Shown here piece by piece: positions 6,159-14,564 of a stretch of DNA of 14,944 nt. Numbering within the stretch: position 1 is the stretch's first letter; every line of letters starts with the position of its first letter. The DNA comes from DATBSK01 sp040902705 (GTDB taxonomy: Bacteria > Actinomycetota > Acidimicrobiia > IMCC26256 > PALSA-555), in assembly GCA_040902705.1 (NCBI GenBank), contig JBBDWT010000187.1, positions 1-14,944 on the forward strand, given 5' to 3'. The translations under genes and the position numbers were made by a program. The notes below the pieces were generated by a model, which worked only from the letters and a program-made list of their open reading frames with translations, ran no database searches and was not told the origin of the DNA.

Positions 6159-6791
6159 ATGACCTCAGATCTCACCGACCGCCAACGCCAGGTGCTCGAG
6201 TTCATCGACGCGGAGATCCGCGACCGCGGGTACCCGCCGAGCGTGCGCGAGATCGGCGAGGCCGTCGGCCTCTCGTCGAGCTCGACCGTTCATGCCCACC
6301 TCGCCGCCCTGCAGGACAAGGGCTTCCTCAAGCGCGACCCCACGAAGCCCCGCGCCATGGAGCTGGTGTACGACTCCGGCTCCGGCACCGCGATCGAGCG
6401 CCGCCCGGTGCGCCACGTCCCGCTGGTCGGCGACGTCGCCGCCGGCACAGGCGTGCTCGCGGCGGAGAACGTCGAGGAGACCGTGCCGGTCCCCGAAGAC
6501 TTCACGGGCGCCGGCCAGATGTTCATGCTGCGGGTCCGGGGCGACTCGATGGTCGACGCCGGGATCCTCGACGGCGACTACGTCGTGGTCCGCCAGCAGG
6601 CCGTCGCCGACCCCGGTGAGGTGGTCGTCGCCGGCATCCCCGGCGAGGAGGCCACGGTCAAGACGTACCTCCGCCGTCGCGGCAAGGTCGTGCTGCGCCC
6701 CGAGAACCCGTCGATGACCGAGATGGTCTTCGACCCGAGCGACGTCTCGATCTACGGCAAGGTCGTCACGTTGCTCCGGCGCCTGCAATAG
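6159..6791 (+). CDS. lexA: LexA repressor of the SOS response
   Basis: Dimeric SOS repressor that cleaves itself when RecA filaments form on damaged DNA. At 210 residues it is of normal length. The N-terminal winged-helix DNA-binding domain covers about 1-70 (LTDRQRQVLEFI, then PPSVREIGEAVGLSSSSTVHAHLAAL). The C-terminal S24-type peptidase domain has the scissile Ala95-Gly96 within GDVAAG, the nucleophile Ser130 in GDSMVDAG and the general base Lys168 in ATVKTYL, so it should be fully cleavable. The start ATG 6159 lies at the predicted transcription start. The gene is preceded by its own operator and is convergent with dapD. The lexA / LysM / nrdR neighbourhood is typical of Actinomycetota, but here a P450 sits between lexA and the LysM gene. 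Confidence 0.97.
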   Translation: MTSDLTDRQRQVLEFIDAEIRDRGYPPSVREIGEAVGLSSSSTVHAHLAALQDKGFLKRDPTKPRAMELVYDSGSGTAIERRPVRHVPLVGDVAAGTGVLAAENVEETVPVPEDFTGAGQMFMLRVRGDSMVDAGILDGDYVVVRQQAVADPGEVVVAGIPGEEATVKTYLRRRGKVVLRPENPSMTEMVFDPSDVSIYGKVVTLLRRLQ

Positions 6792-6886
6792 CGCTCGCCG
6801 GCGCACCCGCAGCCGCGGGATCGACCGGGTCGTCCCCGCCGAGTCGCGCGCACCCCGCGCCCGCCGCGCCCCTGACCTTGTCCCAC

Positions 6887-6934
6887 CTTGATGCGTCTCT
6901 CGACCCGCTCCACGACGGTGAGAGACGCATCAAG
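6887..6934. repeat. Large inverted repeat between the convergent lexA and dapD genes, likely bidirectional terminator
   Basis: A perfect 15-bp stem, CTTGATGCGTCTCTC (6887-6901) with GAGAGACGCATCAAG (6920-6934), encloses an 18-nt loop. A weaker outer pair, CTGACC (6872-6877) with GGTCAG (6942-6947), extends the symmetry and runs over the dapD stop codon (6944-6946). Position between two 3' ends suggests termination for both transcripts, but no T-run follows on either strand. The stem is longer and less GC-rich than its surroundings, so a small dispersed palindromic element is an alternative. Confidence 0.6.
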
Positions 6935-6943
6935 AGACTGGGG

Positions 6944-7768
6944 TCAGCCGATGCCGTGGTCGCGCAGGATGTCGTTGAGCTTGGCCTTGTCGGAGCGCTC
7001 GCCCTCGGTGAGCCGGCGGATGATCAGCGCGCACGGCAGGAAGTACTCGCCGCCGGCGAACTTCCGCGGGCGCATCGCCTGCACGACGATGCACCACGGC
7101 GGGACGATCCCGCGCGCGACCTCTTCGCCCGTCTCCGCGTCGATGACCGGGATCCCCGGGTTCAGGATCACGCCTTCGCCGAGCACGCTGCCGTTGCCGA
7201 CACGCGCGCCCTGCGTGACCATGCACCGGCTGCCGATCGTCACGTCGTCGCCGACGATCACGGGCGCGGCCTGCGGAGGCTCGAGCACGCCGCCGATGCC
7301 CACACCACCCGAGAGGTGCACGCGCGCGCCGATCTGCGCACACGAGCCCACCGTCGCCCAGGTGTCGACCATCGTGTCCTCGCCGACCCGCGCGCCGATG
7401 TTGACGTAGCTCGGCATCAGGATGACGCCCGGCGCGAGGTACGAGCCCCACCGAGCGTTCGAACCGGGCACCGCGCGCACCTTGGCCGCGGCATAGTCGT
7501 GCTTCAGCGGGATCTTGTCGGAGTACTCGAACGGCCCGACCTCGATCGTCTCCATCTTCGCGATCCGGAAGAGGAGGAGGATCGCCTGCTTGCACCACTG
7601 GTGCACGACGACCTCGTCGTCGACGACCTCGGCGACCCGCGCGGCCCCCCGGTCGAGGAGGTCGATCGCTTCGTGCACCGTCGCTCTCGCATCCGCTTCG
7701 GACGCGAACGACGCAAGGTCGTCGCGGTGCTCCCACAGCTCCGTGATGCGCTGCTCCAGGTCGCTCAA
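6944..7768 (-). CDS. dapD: 2,3,4,5-tetrahydropyridine-2,6-dicarboxylate N-succinyltransferase
   Basis: Transfers succinyl from succinyl-CoA to tetrahydrodipicolinate, the first step of the succinylase branch of lysine and diaminopimelate synthesis. The product is 274 residues, the same length as the E. coli enzyme. An alpha-helical N-terminal part (1-95) is followed by a left-handed beta-helix of hexapeptide repeats (about 105-220; GVILMPSYVNIGARVGED, IGARVHLSGGVGIGG, VTIGSRCMVTQGARVGNGS), then the C-terminal segment (PPWCIVVQAMRPRKF). It is of the E. coli-like type by length and N-terminus, not the longer mycobacterial form. Start: TTG 7768, whose TTGA overlaps the dapC stop by 4 nt, with GGGAGG 5 nt upstream. 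It is the last gene of the six-gene operon and acts directly before DapC in the pathway. Confidence 0.95.
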   Translation of the reverse strand: MSDLEQRITELWEHRDDLASFASEADARATVHEAIDLLDRGAARVAEVVDDEVVVHQWCKQAILLLFRIAKMETIEVGPFEYSDKIPLKHDYAAAKVRAVPGSNARWGSYLAPGVILMPSYVNIGARVGEDTMVDTWATVGSCAQIGARVHLSGGVGIGGVLEPPQAAPVIVGDDVTIGSRCMVTQGARVGNGSVLGEGVILNPGIPVIDAETGEEVARGIVPPWCIVVQAMRPRKFAGGEYFLPCALIIRRLTEGERSDKAKLNDILRDHGIG

Positions 7769-8943
7769 CTCGCCTCCCGGCTCTCCACCACGTTCTCGAC
7801 GTTCTGAACCAACCGCTCGACCTGGTCGTCGGTGAGCGTCAGGGCGAGACGCACGTGGCTCGCCCCGGCGGGACCGTAGAGGTCGCCGGGGGCCCCGAGC
7901 ACACCGGCCCGGGCGAGGCGGCCGGCGAGCTCCCAGCCGTCGGTCTCCTCGCCCGCCGACCGCAGCCAGAGGTAGAAGGCCGACGGTCCGCCGTCGTGCA
8001 CGAGGCCGAACGCCTCGAGCGCGGGGAGGGCCCGGGCGCGCCGGGTCGCGTAGCGGGCGCGCTGCTCGTCGACGTGGCTGTCGTCACCCAGCGCGGCGGC
8101 GGCGGCCGCCTGCATCGGGGTGGACACCATCATCCCCGCGTGCTTGCGCACCTCGCCGAGGTAGCGAACCAAGTCGGCATCGCCGGCGACGAAGCCGACC
8201 CGGAAGCCCGCCATGTTGGAGCGCTTCGAAAGTGAGTGCACCGCGAGCACGCCGTCGTTGCCGCGGTCGAGGACCGTGATCGGTGCGGCCGGCGCGCCCG
8301 TGTCGTCGTAGGTGAACTCGGCGTAGCACTCGTCGCTCGCGACGACGATGTCGCGCGCTCGGGCCCACTCCACCGTCGCAGCGAGCTCCGCGCGCGACGC
8401 ACTGACGCCACTCGGGTTGGCGGGGTCGTTGCACCACAGCAGCAGAGCGCGATCGACGTCGTCGCGATCGACGGCGGTCACATCAGGACGCCAGTGCTCA
8501 TCGACGGGCACCGGGACGGCCCGCAGCCCCGCGAGCGTCGCGCCCATCGCGTACGTCGGGTACGAGAGCGCGGGATAGAGCACGGTGTCACGATCGGGGT
8601 TCCGCAACGAGAGCAGCCGCGGCAGGCCTGCGACCACCTCCTTCGTACCGAGGCACGCCATCACCGCATCCGCCGCGACCGTCACGCCGAACCGGCGCCG
8701 GATCCACGCTGCGGCGGCCTCCCGCAGCGCGGGGGCACCGATCGTCGCCGGGTACCCCGTCGCCTCCCCCAGAGCGGTGGAGGCGGCCTCGAGGGCGACC
8801 TGCGGCGTCGGGTCGACGGGGGTGCCGACCGAGGCGTCGATGAGGCCGCCCGGCGCCGCGGCGGCGATCGCTCGGAGCTCGCCGAGGCGGTCGTGGGGGT
8901 ACGGCGGGGGGACGAATCCGCCCTCCACCCCCGCGCGCGCCAT
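7765..8943 (-). CDS. dapC: Succinyldiaminopimelate aminotransferase (PLP-dependent)
   Basis: Class I/II PLP aminotransferase of 392 residues, expected to make N-succinyl-L,L-diaminopimelate from the keto acid that follows DapD. Fold-type I marks: NDPANPSG (172-179), SDECYAEF with the pyridine-binding Asp204, PLP-binding Lys240 in HSLSKRSNMAGFRVGF, and the carboxylate-binding Arg (Arg248). The opening FVPPPYPHDRLGELRAIA is typical of actinobacterial DapC. The general fold allows other amino-acid substrates; the 4-nt overlap with dapD and the nearby dapF make DapC the best call. ATG 8943 lies 22 nt after the hflX stop, the only real gap in the operon, and lacks a clear ribosome-binding site. 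Confidence 0.9.
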   Translation of the reverse strand: MARAGVEGGFVPPPYPHDRLGELRAIAAAAPGGLIDASVGTPVDPTPQVALEAASTALGEATGYPATIGAPALREAAAAWIRRRFGVTVAADAVMACLGTKEVVAGLPRLLSLRNPDRDTVLYPALSYPTYAMGATLAGLRAVPVPVDEHWRPDVTAVDRDDVDRALLLWCNDPANPSGVSASRAELAATVEWARARDIVVASDECYAEFTYDDTGAPAAPITVLDRGNDGVLAVHSLSKRSNMAGFRVGFVAGDADLVRYLGEVRKHAGMMVSTPMQAAAAAALGDDSHVDEQRARYATRRARALPALEAFGLVHDGGPSAFYLWLRSAGEETDGWELAGRLARAGVLGAPGDLYGPAGASHVRLALTLTDDQVERLVQNVENVVESREAS

Positions 8944-8965
8944 GAGGGCAGGCTACCGACCGGTC

Positions 8966-10279
8966 TCAGCCCGCAGTCGCGGAGAACTCGCCGAACCGTG
9001 ACGCCTCGGCGGCACCGAGGCGGGCCTGGATCCGCATGCCGTCGTCGCCGTGCACCTCCACGAGCACGTTGCCCTCGCGGTGCAGCGCCGCGAGCACGTC
9101 GCCGCGGTCGTAGGGGACGATCAGCTCGACGACCACCGCCATCTCCCGCAGGCGATCACCGATCGCCGCGACGAGCCCCTCGATCCCCTCACCCGTCCGA
9201 GCGGACACCGCCACGGCCCGTCCGCCACCGAGCAGCTCCTTGACGCGCGCGGGCTCGGCGGCATCGATCTTGTTCACGACGAGAAGCTCCGGCACGGCGT
9301 CGGCACCGATCTCGTCGAGCACCGTGCGCACCGCCTCGATCTGCGACTCGGCATCGGCGGCCGTCGCATCGACGACGTGCAGCAGCAGGTCGGCGTCGAC
9401 GACCTCCTCGAGGGTGGAGCGGAACGCTTCGACGAGCTGGTGCGGCAGCCGACGCACGAAGCCGACCGTGTCGGATGCGAGGATCGTCTCGCCGCCCGGG
9501 AGGCGAAGCCGACGCGTCGTCGCGTCGAGCGTCGAGAACAGCCGGTCCTCGACGATCACGTCCGAGTCCGTGATGCGGTTGAGCAACGTCGACTTCCCGG
9601 CGTTCGTGTAGCCCACGAGCGCGACCGTCGACACCGCGCTCCGGCGGCGCGCCTTTCGTTGCGTCGCGCGCGTCTGCGCGAGTCGCTTCAAGTCGCGCTC
9701 GAGCTTGGTGACCCGCTGCTGGATGCGTCGGCGGTCGACCTCGAGCTTCGTCTCACCGGGACCACGCCGGGTGCCGATGCCACCGGCCTGCTGGCTCAGC
9801 TCCTGGCCGCGCCCCCGCAGTCGCGGCAGCAGGTACCGGTACTGCGCGAGCTCGACCTGGACCATGCCCTCCTGGCTCGTGGCGTGCTGGGCGAAGATGT
9901 CGAGGATCAGCGCGACGCGGTCGACGACGTCGACGCCGAGGAGCTTCTCCAGGTTCCGCTGCTGCGCCGGCGTGAGCTCGTCGTCGAACACCACGACATC
10001 GACGTCGAGACCGACGGCGAGCTCCCGCAGCTCTTCGGCCTTGCCCCGCCCGACGTAGGTGGCCGGGTCGGGCCGGTCGCGGCGCTGGAGCACCGACTCG
10101 ACCGGGAGCGCGCCCGCGGTGTCGGTGAGCAGCGCGAGCTCCTCGAGCGAGGTCTCGGCCTCTTCGAGCGACCGCGCACCGACGCCCGTGCCCACGAGCA
10201 GCGCCCGCTGCTGGAGGACCTCGAGGTCGATCTCGGTGGCGGTGAGCCGTCTGCGGCCTCGTGCCTGGCTCCGGCTCAC
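8966..10279 (-). CDS. hflX: GTPase HflX
   Basis: Ribosome-binding GTPase that splits stalled or stressed 70S ribosomes. The 437-residue product has the HflX N-terminal domain (about 20-205, with YVGRGKAEELRE, VVFDDELTPAQQRNLE and the glycine-rich GGIGTRRGPGETKLEVDRR), then a G domain: G1 GYTNAGKST (223-231), G3 DTVGF (270-274), G4 NKID (336-339), G5 SA (359-360). A C-terminal domain (VVVELIVPYDRGDVLAALHR) follows. The N-terminus is Arg-rich. GTG 10279 was chosen because its GTGA overlaps the dapF stop, indicating translational coupling. The order miaA-dapF-hflX is conserved in actinobacteria. Confidence 0.96.
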   Translation of the reverse strand: MSRSQARGRRRLTATEIDLEVLQQRALLVGTGVGARSLEEAETSLEELALLTDTAGALPVESVLQRRDRPDPATYVGRGKAEELRELAVGLDVDVVVFDDELTPAQQRNLEKLLGVDVVDRVALILDIFAQHATSQEGMVQVELAQYRYLLPRLRGRGQELSQQAGGIGTRRGPGETKLEVDRRRIQQRVTKLERDLKRLAQTRATQRKARRRSAVSTVALVGYTNAGKSTLLNRITDSDVIVEDRLFSTLDATTRRLRLPGGETILASDTVGFVRRLPHQLVEAFRSTLEEVVDADLLLHVVDATAADAESQIEAVRTVLDEIGADAVPELLVVNKIDAAEPARVKELLGGGRAVAVSARTGEGIEGLVAAIGDRLREMAVVVELIVPYDRGDVLAALHREGNVLVEVHGDDGMRIQARLGAAEASRFGEFSATAG

Positions 10280-11121
10280 GGCGTGCCTTCGATCAGTCGG
10301 TCGACGTCGATCTCGACGTCGAAGAGATGCTCGACCGGGCCGCCGAGCGTCACGGTGTCACCGAGCGCGACGCGCAGGTCGCCGCCGGGGACGTGGACGA
10401 CGACACGGTCACCGACCAGCCCTCGGCGGTGCGCGACGGCTGCGGCCGCGCAGGCCCCGGTGCCACAGGAGAGGGTCTCACCGACGCCGCGCTCCCAGAC
10501 GCGCATCCGGAGCGCATCGGGCTCCGCCGGTGCGATGAACTCGACGTTGACGCCCTTGGGGAACCGCTCGTCGTGCTCGAGGTGCGGGCCGTGCTGGGTG
10601 ACGCGCGCCGTGGCCGGGTCGTCGACGAGGAGCACCAGGTGCGGGTTCCCGACACCGGCGGCATCGCCGCGGTACGCGGTGCCGTGATACGTGGCCTCGA
10701 GGTCGAAGGCGCTCGGCGCGTCGAGGGGGATGTCGGCAGGCTCGAAGGTCACCGGGCCCATGTCGACCGATGCGGACAGCAGCGTGTCGCCCGAGCGCTC
10801 GAGCTCGAGCTCGCGTCGCCCACCACCGGTGTCGACCACCAGGCGATCACCCCGTGCGAGGCCCTCCCGGACCGCGACCCACGCGAGGCACCGTGCACCG
10901 TTCCCGCTCATCTCGGCGAGGCCGCCATCGGCGTTGCGCAGCTCCATGGTGGCGTCGGCACCGCCGGTGCCGGGCAGCAACGTGATGAGGCCGTCGGCAC
11001 CGATCCCCCGGTGCCGGTCGCAGAGCGCGCGCGCGACCGCCGCGCCGGGCGCAGCCGTGCCGTCGAGGGCAACGCTCACGAGGAAGTCGTTCCCGGTGCC
11101 GTGGAGCTTGGAGACCCGCAT
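10276..11121 (-). CDS. dapF: Diaminopimelate epimerase
   Basis: Cofactor-independent epimerase that converts L,L- to meso-diaminopimelate, the precursor of lysine and of the peptidoglycan crosslink. The 281-residue product has the KLHGTGNDF opening (5-13) and both catalytic cysteines: Cys78 in GNGARC and Cys219 in SCGTGACA. The two-fold-related halves are evident from those paired motifs. Start: ATG 11121, whose A is shared with the miaA stop (TGATG), with GGTGGAGGG just upstream. An ATG at 11163 is in frame but lies inside miaA and adds residues absent from the family. The gene overlaps hflX by 4 nt at its 3' end. Confidence 0.97.
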   Translation of the reverse strand: MRVSKLHGTGNDFLVSVALDGTAAPGAAVARALCDRHRGIGADGLITLLPGTGGADATMELRNADGGLAEMSGNGARCLAWVAVREGLARGDRLVVDTGGGRRELELERSGDTLLSASVDMGPVTFEPADIPLDAPSAFDLEATYHGTAYRGDAAGVGNPHLVLLVDDPATARVTQHGPHLEHDERFPKGVNVEFIAPAEPDALRMRVWERGVGETLSCGTGACAAAAVAHRRGLVGDRVVVHVPGGDLRVALGDTVTLGGPVEHLFDVEIDVDRLIEGTP

Positions 11122-12038
11122 CACGCCCTCCACCTTGCCAGGAGTGCGGGCAGCAGGATGCACGGATTCTCGGCCGCCCCGAACCAGGTGATCCGGCCAT
11201 CACGGCGGAACCACATGCGCTGGCGCCGGGCGAACGACCGGGTGCGACGCGCGGCCGTCGCGAAGGCGTCGTCGACGTCGGAGCCCTCGTCGAGCACACC
11301 GAGGAGCTCCTTGTACCCGATCGCTTGATTCGCCGTCCGGGACATGGACGACCGCATCCGTTCGACCTCGTCGAGCAGGCCGGCGGCACGCATGGCCGCG
11401 ACCCGGGCTTCGATGCGCCGGGCCAGGACGTCGCGCGGGAGCCAGACGCCCGCGATCGACACGGGGAACGCCGTGGGGCCGAACCCAGCAAGGCCGGGCC
11501 CGAACGACGAGAACGGCTCCCCCGTGAGCCGCATCACCTCCAGCGCGCGCACGATGCGGCGCGCGTTGTGCGGGTCGATGCGGGCCGCGGCCACGGGGTC
11601 GCGAACCTCGATCTCGGCGTACGCGGCTGCCACTCCCCCGGGTGTCGCGGTCCACGCCTCGAGCTCGGCGCGGAGCGCGAGGTCCTCGCCGGGGAAGCGC
11701 AGGTCGTCGACCACGGCCTGCACGTAGAGACCCGTCCCGCCGACGAGCAACGCACGCTTGCCGCGCGCCTCGATGTCGGCCACCGCGGCACGGGCCGCAC
11801 GCTGGAACTCCGCGACGCTGTACTCGTGGTCGGGGTCGACCACGTCGATCATGTGGTGCGGCACGCGGGCTCGCTCGTCGACCGTGGGCTTCGCGGTCCC
11901 GATGTCGAGGCCGCGGTACACCTGCATCGAGTCGATCGAGACGATCTCGACGTCGCCGAGCGCATCCGCCACGCCGAGCGCGAGGCCCGACTTGCCGGTG
12001 GCCGTCGGCCCGACCAGCGCGAGGTGCGTCGTCGTCAA
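11121..12038 (-). CDS. miaA: tRNA dimethylallyltransferase
   Basis: Adds a dimethylallyl group to N6 of A37 in tRNAs that read UNN codons, giving i6A for MiaB to modify further. The 305-residue product has P-loop GPTATGKS (10-17), SIDSMQVYRGLDIGTAKP (34-51) with the conserved Asp36, PHHMIDVVDP (60-69), VGGTGLYVQAV (99-109) and the C-terminal RQRMWFRRD region. TTG 12038 was chosen: its TTGA overlaps the miaB stop by 4 nt, and the resulting TTTHLALVGPTATGKS is the normal opening. Order miaB-miaA matches the order of the reactions' genes in other actinobacteria. Confidence 0.96.
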   Translation of the reverse strand: MTTTHLALVGPTATGKSGLALGVADALGDVEIVSIDSMQVYRGLDIGTAKPTVDERARVPHHMIDVVDPDHEYSVAEFQRAARAAVADIEARGKRALLVGGTGLYVQAVVDDLRFPGEDLALRAELEAWTATPGGVAAAYAEIEVRDPVAAARIDPHNARRIVRALEVMRLTGEPFSSFGPGLAGFGPTAFPVSIAGVWLPRDVLARRIEARVAAMRAAGLLDEVERMRSSMSRTANQAIGYKELLGVLDEGSDVDDAFATAARRTRSFARRQRMWFRRDGRITWFGAAENPCILLPALLARWRA

Positions 12039-13432
12039 GCGGCAGTGACCGGGATGCGCCGACGGGGGTGGCGCGACCCGTCGACCGTGGCGACGAGCTC
12101 GCCGGCGAGCCAGTGCGGGGCGGCGCGGACGATGCGGACGTCGACGAACGTCCCCGCCGGGACGTCGGCCGCAGCGGCGTCGAAGTGGACGAGCTTGCCC
12201 TGACGGGTGCGACCGCTCTGGCGGGCGGCGTTGGTCTTCGACTCACCCTCGACCAGCACCTCCTCGATCCGCCCGACGCGGGTCTCGTTGTGGGCCAGCG
12301 CATGGCGCGCCACCAGGTCGGTGAGCCGCTGCATGCGCTCGGCCACGACCTCGGCCGGGACGGTGTCGGCGCTCATGTCGGCGGCAGGGGTGCCGGGGCG
12401 GGGTGAGAACACGAAGGTGTAGGCGGCGTCGAACGCGGCTTCGTCGACGATCTCGAGCGTGCGGGCGAAGTCGGCCTCGGTCTCGCCGGGGAAGCCGACG
12501 ATGAGGTCGGTCGTCACCGCGAGATCGGGGATCGCGGCGCGTGCCGCGTCGAGTCGGCGCAGATAGCGCGCCGCGGTGTAGCCCCGGTGCATGCGGGTGA
12601 GCGTGCGGTCGCTCCCGGACTGGAGCGGTAGGTGGAGCTGCTCGCACACCGCGTCGCACTCGGCCATGGCGGCGATCGTGTCGTCGCGGAGGTCCTTCGG
12701 GTGCGGCGACGTGTAGCGGATGCGCCGGATCCCGTCGACGGCGTCGATCGCGCGGAGCAGGTCGGCAAAGCGCGGGCTCCATTGCCCGGCACCGAGGTCG
12801 CGCCCGTAGGAGTTCACGTTCTGCCCGAGGAGCGTCACCTCGCTCACACCGGCCGCGGCGAGCTCCTCGGCCTCGCGCACGACGTCGCCCATGCGCCGGC
12901 TGACCTCCGGCCCGCGCACGATCGGCACGATGCAGAAGGTGCACGAGTTGTCGCAGCCGATCTGGATCGTGATCCAGGCGGAGTGGCCCGAGACCCGCTC
13001 GGACGGGAGCCGGGCATCCATCGACGCGGCGTCGGGACGGTGCTCGTCGACGATCTCCACGAGCGGCCCGTCGGCCGTGGTCGCCTCGTGGAGCAGCTCG
13101 GCGGCGCGGTGCAGGTTGTGGGTGCCGAAGACCACGTCGACGTGGCCCGCCCGTTCGATGATCTCCTCCCGGTCCTTCTGCGCCAGGCAGCCCGCCACGG
13201 CGATCTGGAGGCCCGGGCGCTCCTCCTTCAGCGTCTTGAGGTTCCCGAGGTGCCCGTAGAGCTTGTTGTCGGCGTTCTCCCGGATGCAGCAGGTGTTGAG
13301 CACGACGACGTCGGCCGACTCGGGATCGTCGACGGCTTCGAGGCCCTCGGCCGTGAGCAGGCCGGCGATGCGCTCGGAGTCGGCCTCGTTCATCTGGCAC
13401 CCGTAGGTGCGGATGTGGAAGCGCCGGGTCAC
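12035..13432 (-). CDS. miaB: tRNA-2-methylthio-N6-dimethylallyladenosine synthase
   Basis: Radical-SAM methylthiotransferase that turns i6A37 into ms2i6A37, using two [4Fe-4S] clusters. The 465-residue product has three expected parts. The UPF0004 domain has cluster cysteines Cys12 (TYGCQMNEADSE), Cys48 (LNTCCIREN) and Cys82 (AGCLAQ). The radical-SAM core has CDNSCTFC (Cys160, 164, 167). The C-terminal TRAM domain covers about 395-460. GTG 13432 gives the family-like start (TRRFHIRTYGCQMNE). It is the first gene of the operon that continues through miaA, dapF, hflX, dapC and dapD. Its promoter must lie in the 70 bp shared with the divergent small membrane-protein gene. Confidence 0.97.
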   Translation of the reverse strand: MTRRFHIRTYGCQMNEADSERIAGLLTAEGLEAVDDPESADVVVLNTCCIRENADNKLYGHLGNLKTLKEERPGLQIAVAGCLAQKDREEIIERAGHVDVVFGTHNLHRAAELLHEATTADGPLVEIVDEHRPDAASMDARLPSERVSGHSAWITIQIGCDNSCTFCIVPIVRGPEVSRRMGDVVREAEELAAAGVSEVTLLGQNVNSYGRDLGAGQWSPRFADLLRAIDAVDGIRRIRYTSPHPKDLRDDTIAAMAECDAVCEQLHLPLQSGSDRTLTRMHRGYTAARYLRRLDAARAAIPDLAVTTDLIVGFPGETEADFARTLEIVDEAAFDAAYTFVFSPRPGTPAADMSADTVPAEVVAERMQRLTDLVARHALAHNETRVGRIEEVLVEGESKTNAARQSGRTRQGKLVHFDAAAADVPAGTFVDVRIVRAAPHWLAGELVATVDGSRHPRRRIPVTAA

Positions 13433-13502
13433 GGCCGATCAGTCTACGAGGGGCCTCGCCGACGTCGACCGTGCCGGTTCGACCTGGCAGTACCGTGCGC
13501 AC

Positions 13503-13742
13503 GTGAGCGTGTTCCTCAGCGTGCTGATCATCGCGGCGGTCGTCGCGTTCTGGGTCGTGTGGATCCTGGGCATCGTGCGGTCGATGCGCGTGCCGACCGA
13601 GGCCTACGACGCCGTCGGACGCCGCAAGCCCCAGACGGTCCTGGTCGTCGTCTTCCTCCTGCTCATCGGGGCGCTGTACTTCCTGCTCGTCATCCAGCGC
13701 GAGCTGACTGCGGCCTCCGACCAGGACGCCGCCCCCGCTTGA
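13503..13742 (+). CDS. Small two-TM membrane protein of unknown function
   Basis: A 79-residue protein with two predicted transmembrane helices (about 3-25 and 45-65), a short basic loop between them (MRVPTEAYDAVGRRKPQ) and a short acidic tail, which suggests both ends are outside or both inside with the loop cytoplasmic. I do not recognise the family. GTG 13503 was chosen: it is 6 nt after a possible -10 element (TACCGT, 13491-13496), which would make the mRNA leaderless, as proposed for lexA. An ATG at 13407 is in frame but would run antisense through the start of miaB. It is divergent from miaB and 62 bp upstream of the permease gene on the same strand. Confidence 0.7.
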   Translation: MSVFLSVLIIAAVVAFWVVWILGIVRSMRVPTEAYDAVGRRKPQTVLVVVFLLLIGALYFLLVIQRELTAASDQDAAPA

Positions 13743-13804
13743 CACGGCGTCGGACCGCAATCTCCCCCGGTCGCGCCGCGCGCGTCTGCGAGGATCGTCC
13801 GCTC

Positions 13805-14527
13805 ATGGATGTGACGGTTGCGGAGTACCTGGTCGTCGCAGGCGCAGTGTTCGTCGGGGCGGTGGTGCAGGGCTCGATCGGCGTCGGACTCAACATCGTG
13901 GCCGCACCCTTCGTCGCCCTCACGGTGCCAGAGGCCCTCCCAGCGACGCTGGTGCTCATCGCGGTGCCACTGGCGATCACGACGCTCCTGCGGGAGCACC
14001 ACGCCGTCCACCGGGTCGCGCTCCCATGGATGCTCGCGGGCGCTTTGCCCGGCACTGCGGTCGGACTGCTGATCCTCGAGGTCGCAGACGTTCGCACTCT
14101 GACGGTCATCGTGGCGAGCACGGTGCTGGTCGGTGTGCTCCTCAGCGTGCTCGCACCGCCCGTACCGATCACACGCACGACTGCGTTCGTCGCCGGACTC
14201 ACCTCGAACGTCTTCGGCACTGCGACCGCGGTCGGCGGACCGCCGGTCGCGCTCTTGTTCCAGCACACGCCCGGACCCACGGCGCGGGCGACCCTCGGCG
14301 CGGCGTTCGCATGGAGCGCGAGCCTGTCGATCGTCGGCTACGTCGCGATCGGTGAGATCAGTGGCGACCAAGTGCTCTTCGCGCTCGCGCTCGCGCCGGT
14401 GATGGTGACCGGACTCTGGATCAGTCGGCGCTTCCACGTGCACGTCGACGGCGGCTGGCTCCGCCCTGCGGTGCTCGCGCTGTCGGCGGTCGCCGGGCTC
14501 GCGGCGCTGCTCCGCGCCGTCACCTGA
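13805..14527 (+). CDS. TauE/SafE-type (TSUP family) membrane permease
   Basis: A 240-residue, highly hydrophobic protein with about seven or eight predicted helices in two similar halves. Each half begins with a Gly-rich segment typical of the TauE/SafE group: GAVVQGSIGVGLNIVAAPFVAL (first half, about 18-39) and GLTSNVFGTATAVGGPPVAL (second half). Family members are proposed exporters or importers of sulfite, sulfoacetate or other organosulfur and organic anions; nothing nearby indicates the substrate. Start is ATG 13805, with no strong ribosome-binding site. The 3' end lies 27 bp before an assembly gap. Confidence 0.85.
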   Translation: MDVTVAEYLVVAGAVFVGAVVQGSIGVGLNIVAAPFVALTVPEALPATLVLIAVPLAITTLLREHHAVHRVALPWMLAGALPGTAVGLLILEVADVRTLTVIVASTVLVGVLLSVLAPPVPITRTTAFVAGLTSNVFGTATAVGGPPVALLFQHTPGPTARATLGAAFAWSASLSIVGYVAIGEISGDQVLFALALAPVMVTGLWISRRFHVHVDGGWLRPAVLALSAVAGLAALLRAVT

Positions 14528-14554
14528 GCCGCGAAGGCTTTTGGCGTGAAAAAA

Positions 14555-14564
14555 NNNNNNNNNN
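14555..14564. other. Assembly gap (10 N)
   Basis: Ten unknown bases. The left side ends CTTTTGGCGTGAAAAAA and the right side begins with a perfect palindrome. The real distance across the gap is unknown, so the junction between the permease and the downstream sequence should be treated with care. Confidence 0.99.

Noticed and set aside
12632..14527. A long upstream extension of the permease frame through the small membrane-protein gene and miaB.
   Set aside because: The extension overlaps other recognised genes on both strands. Only the part from ATG 13805 has transporter character.
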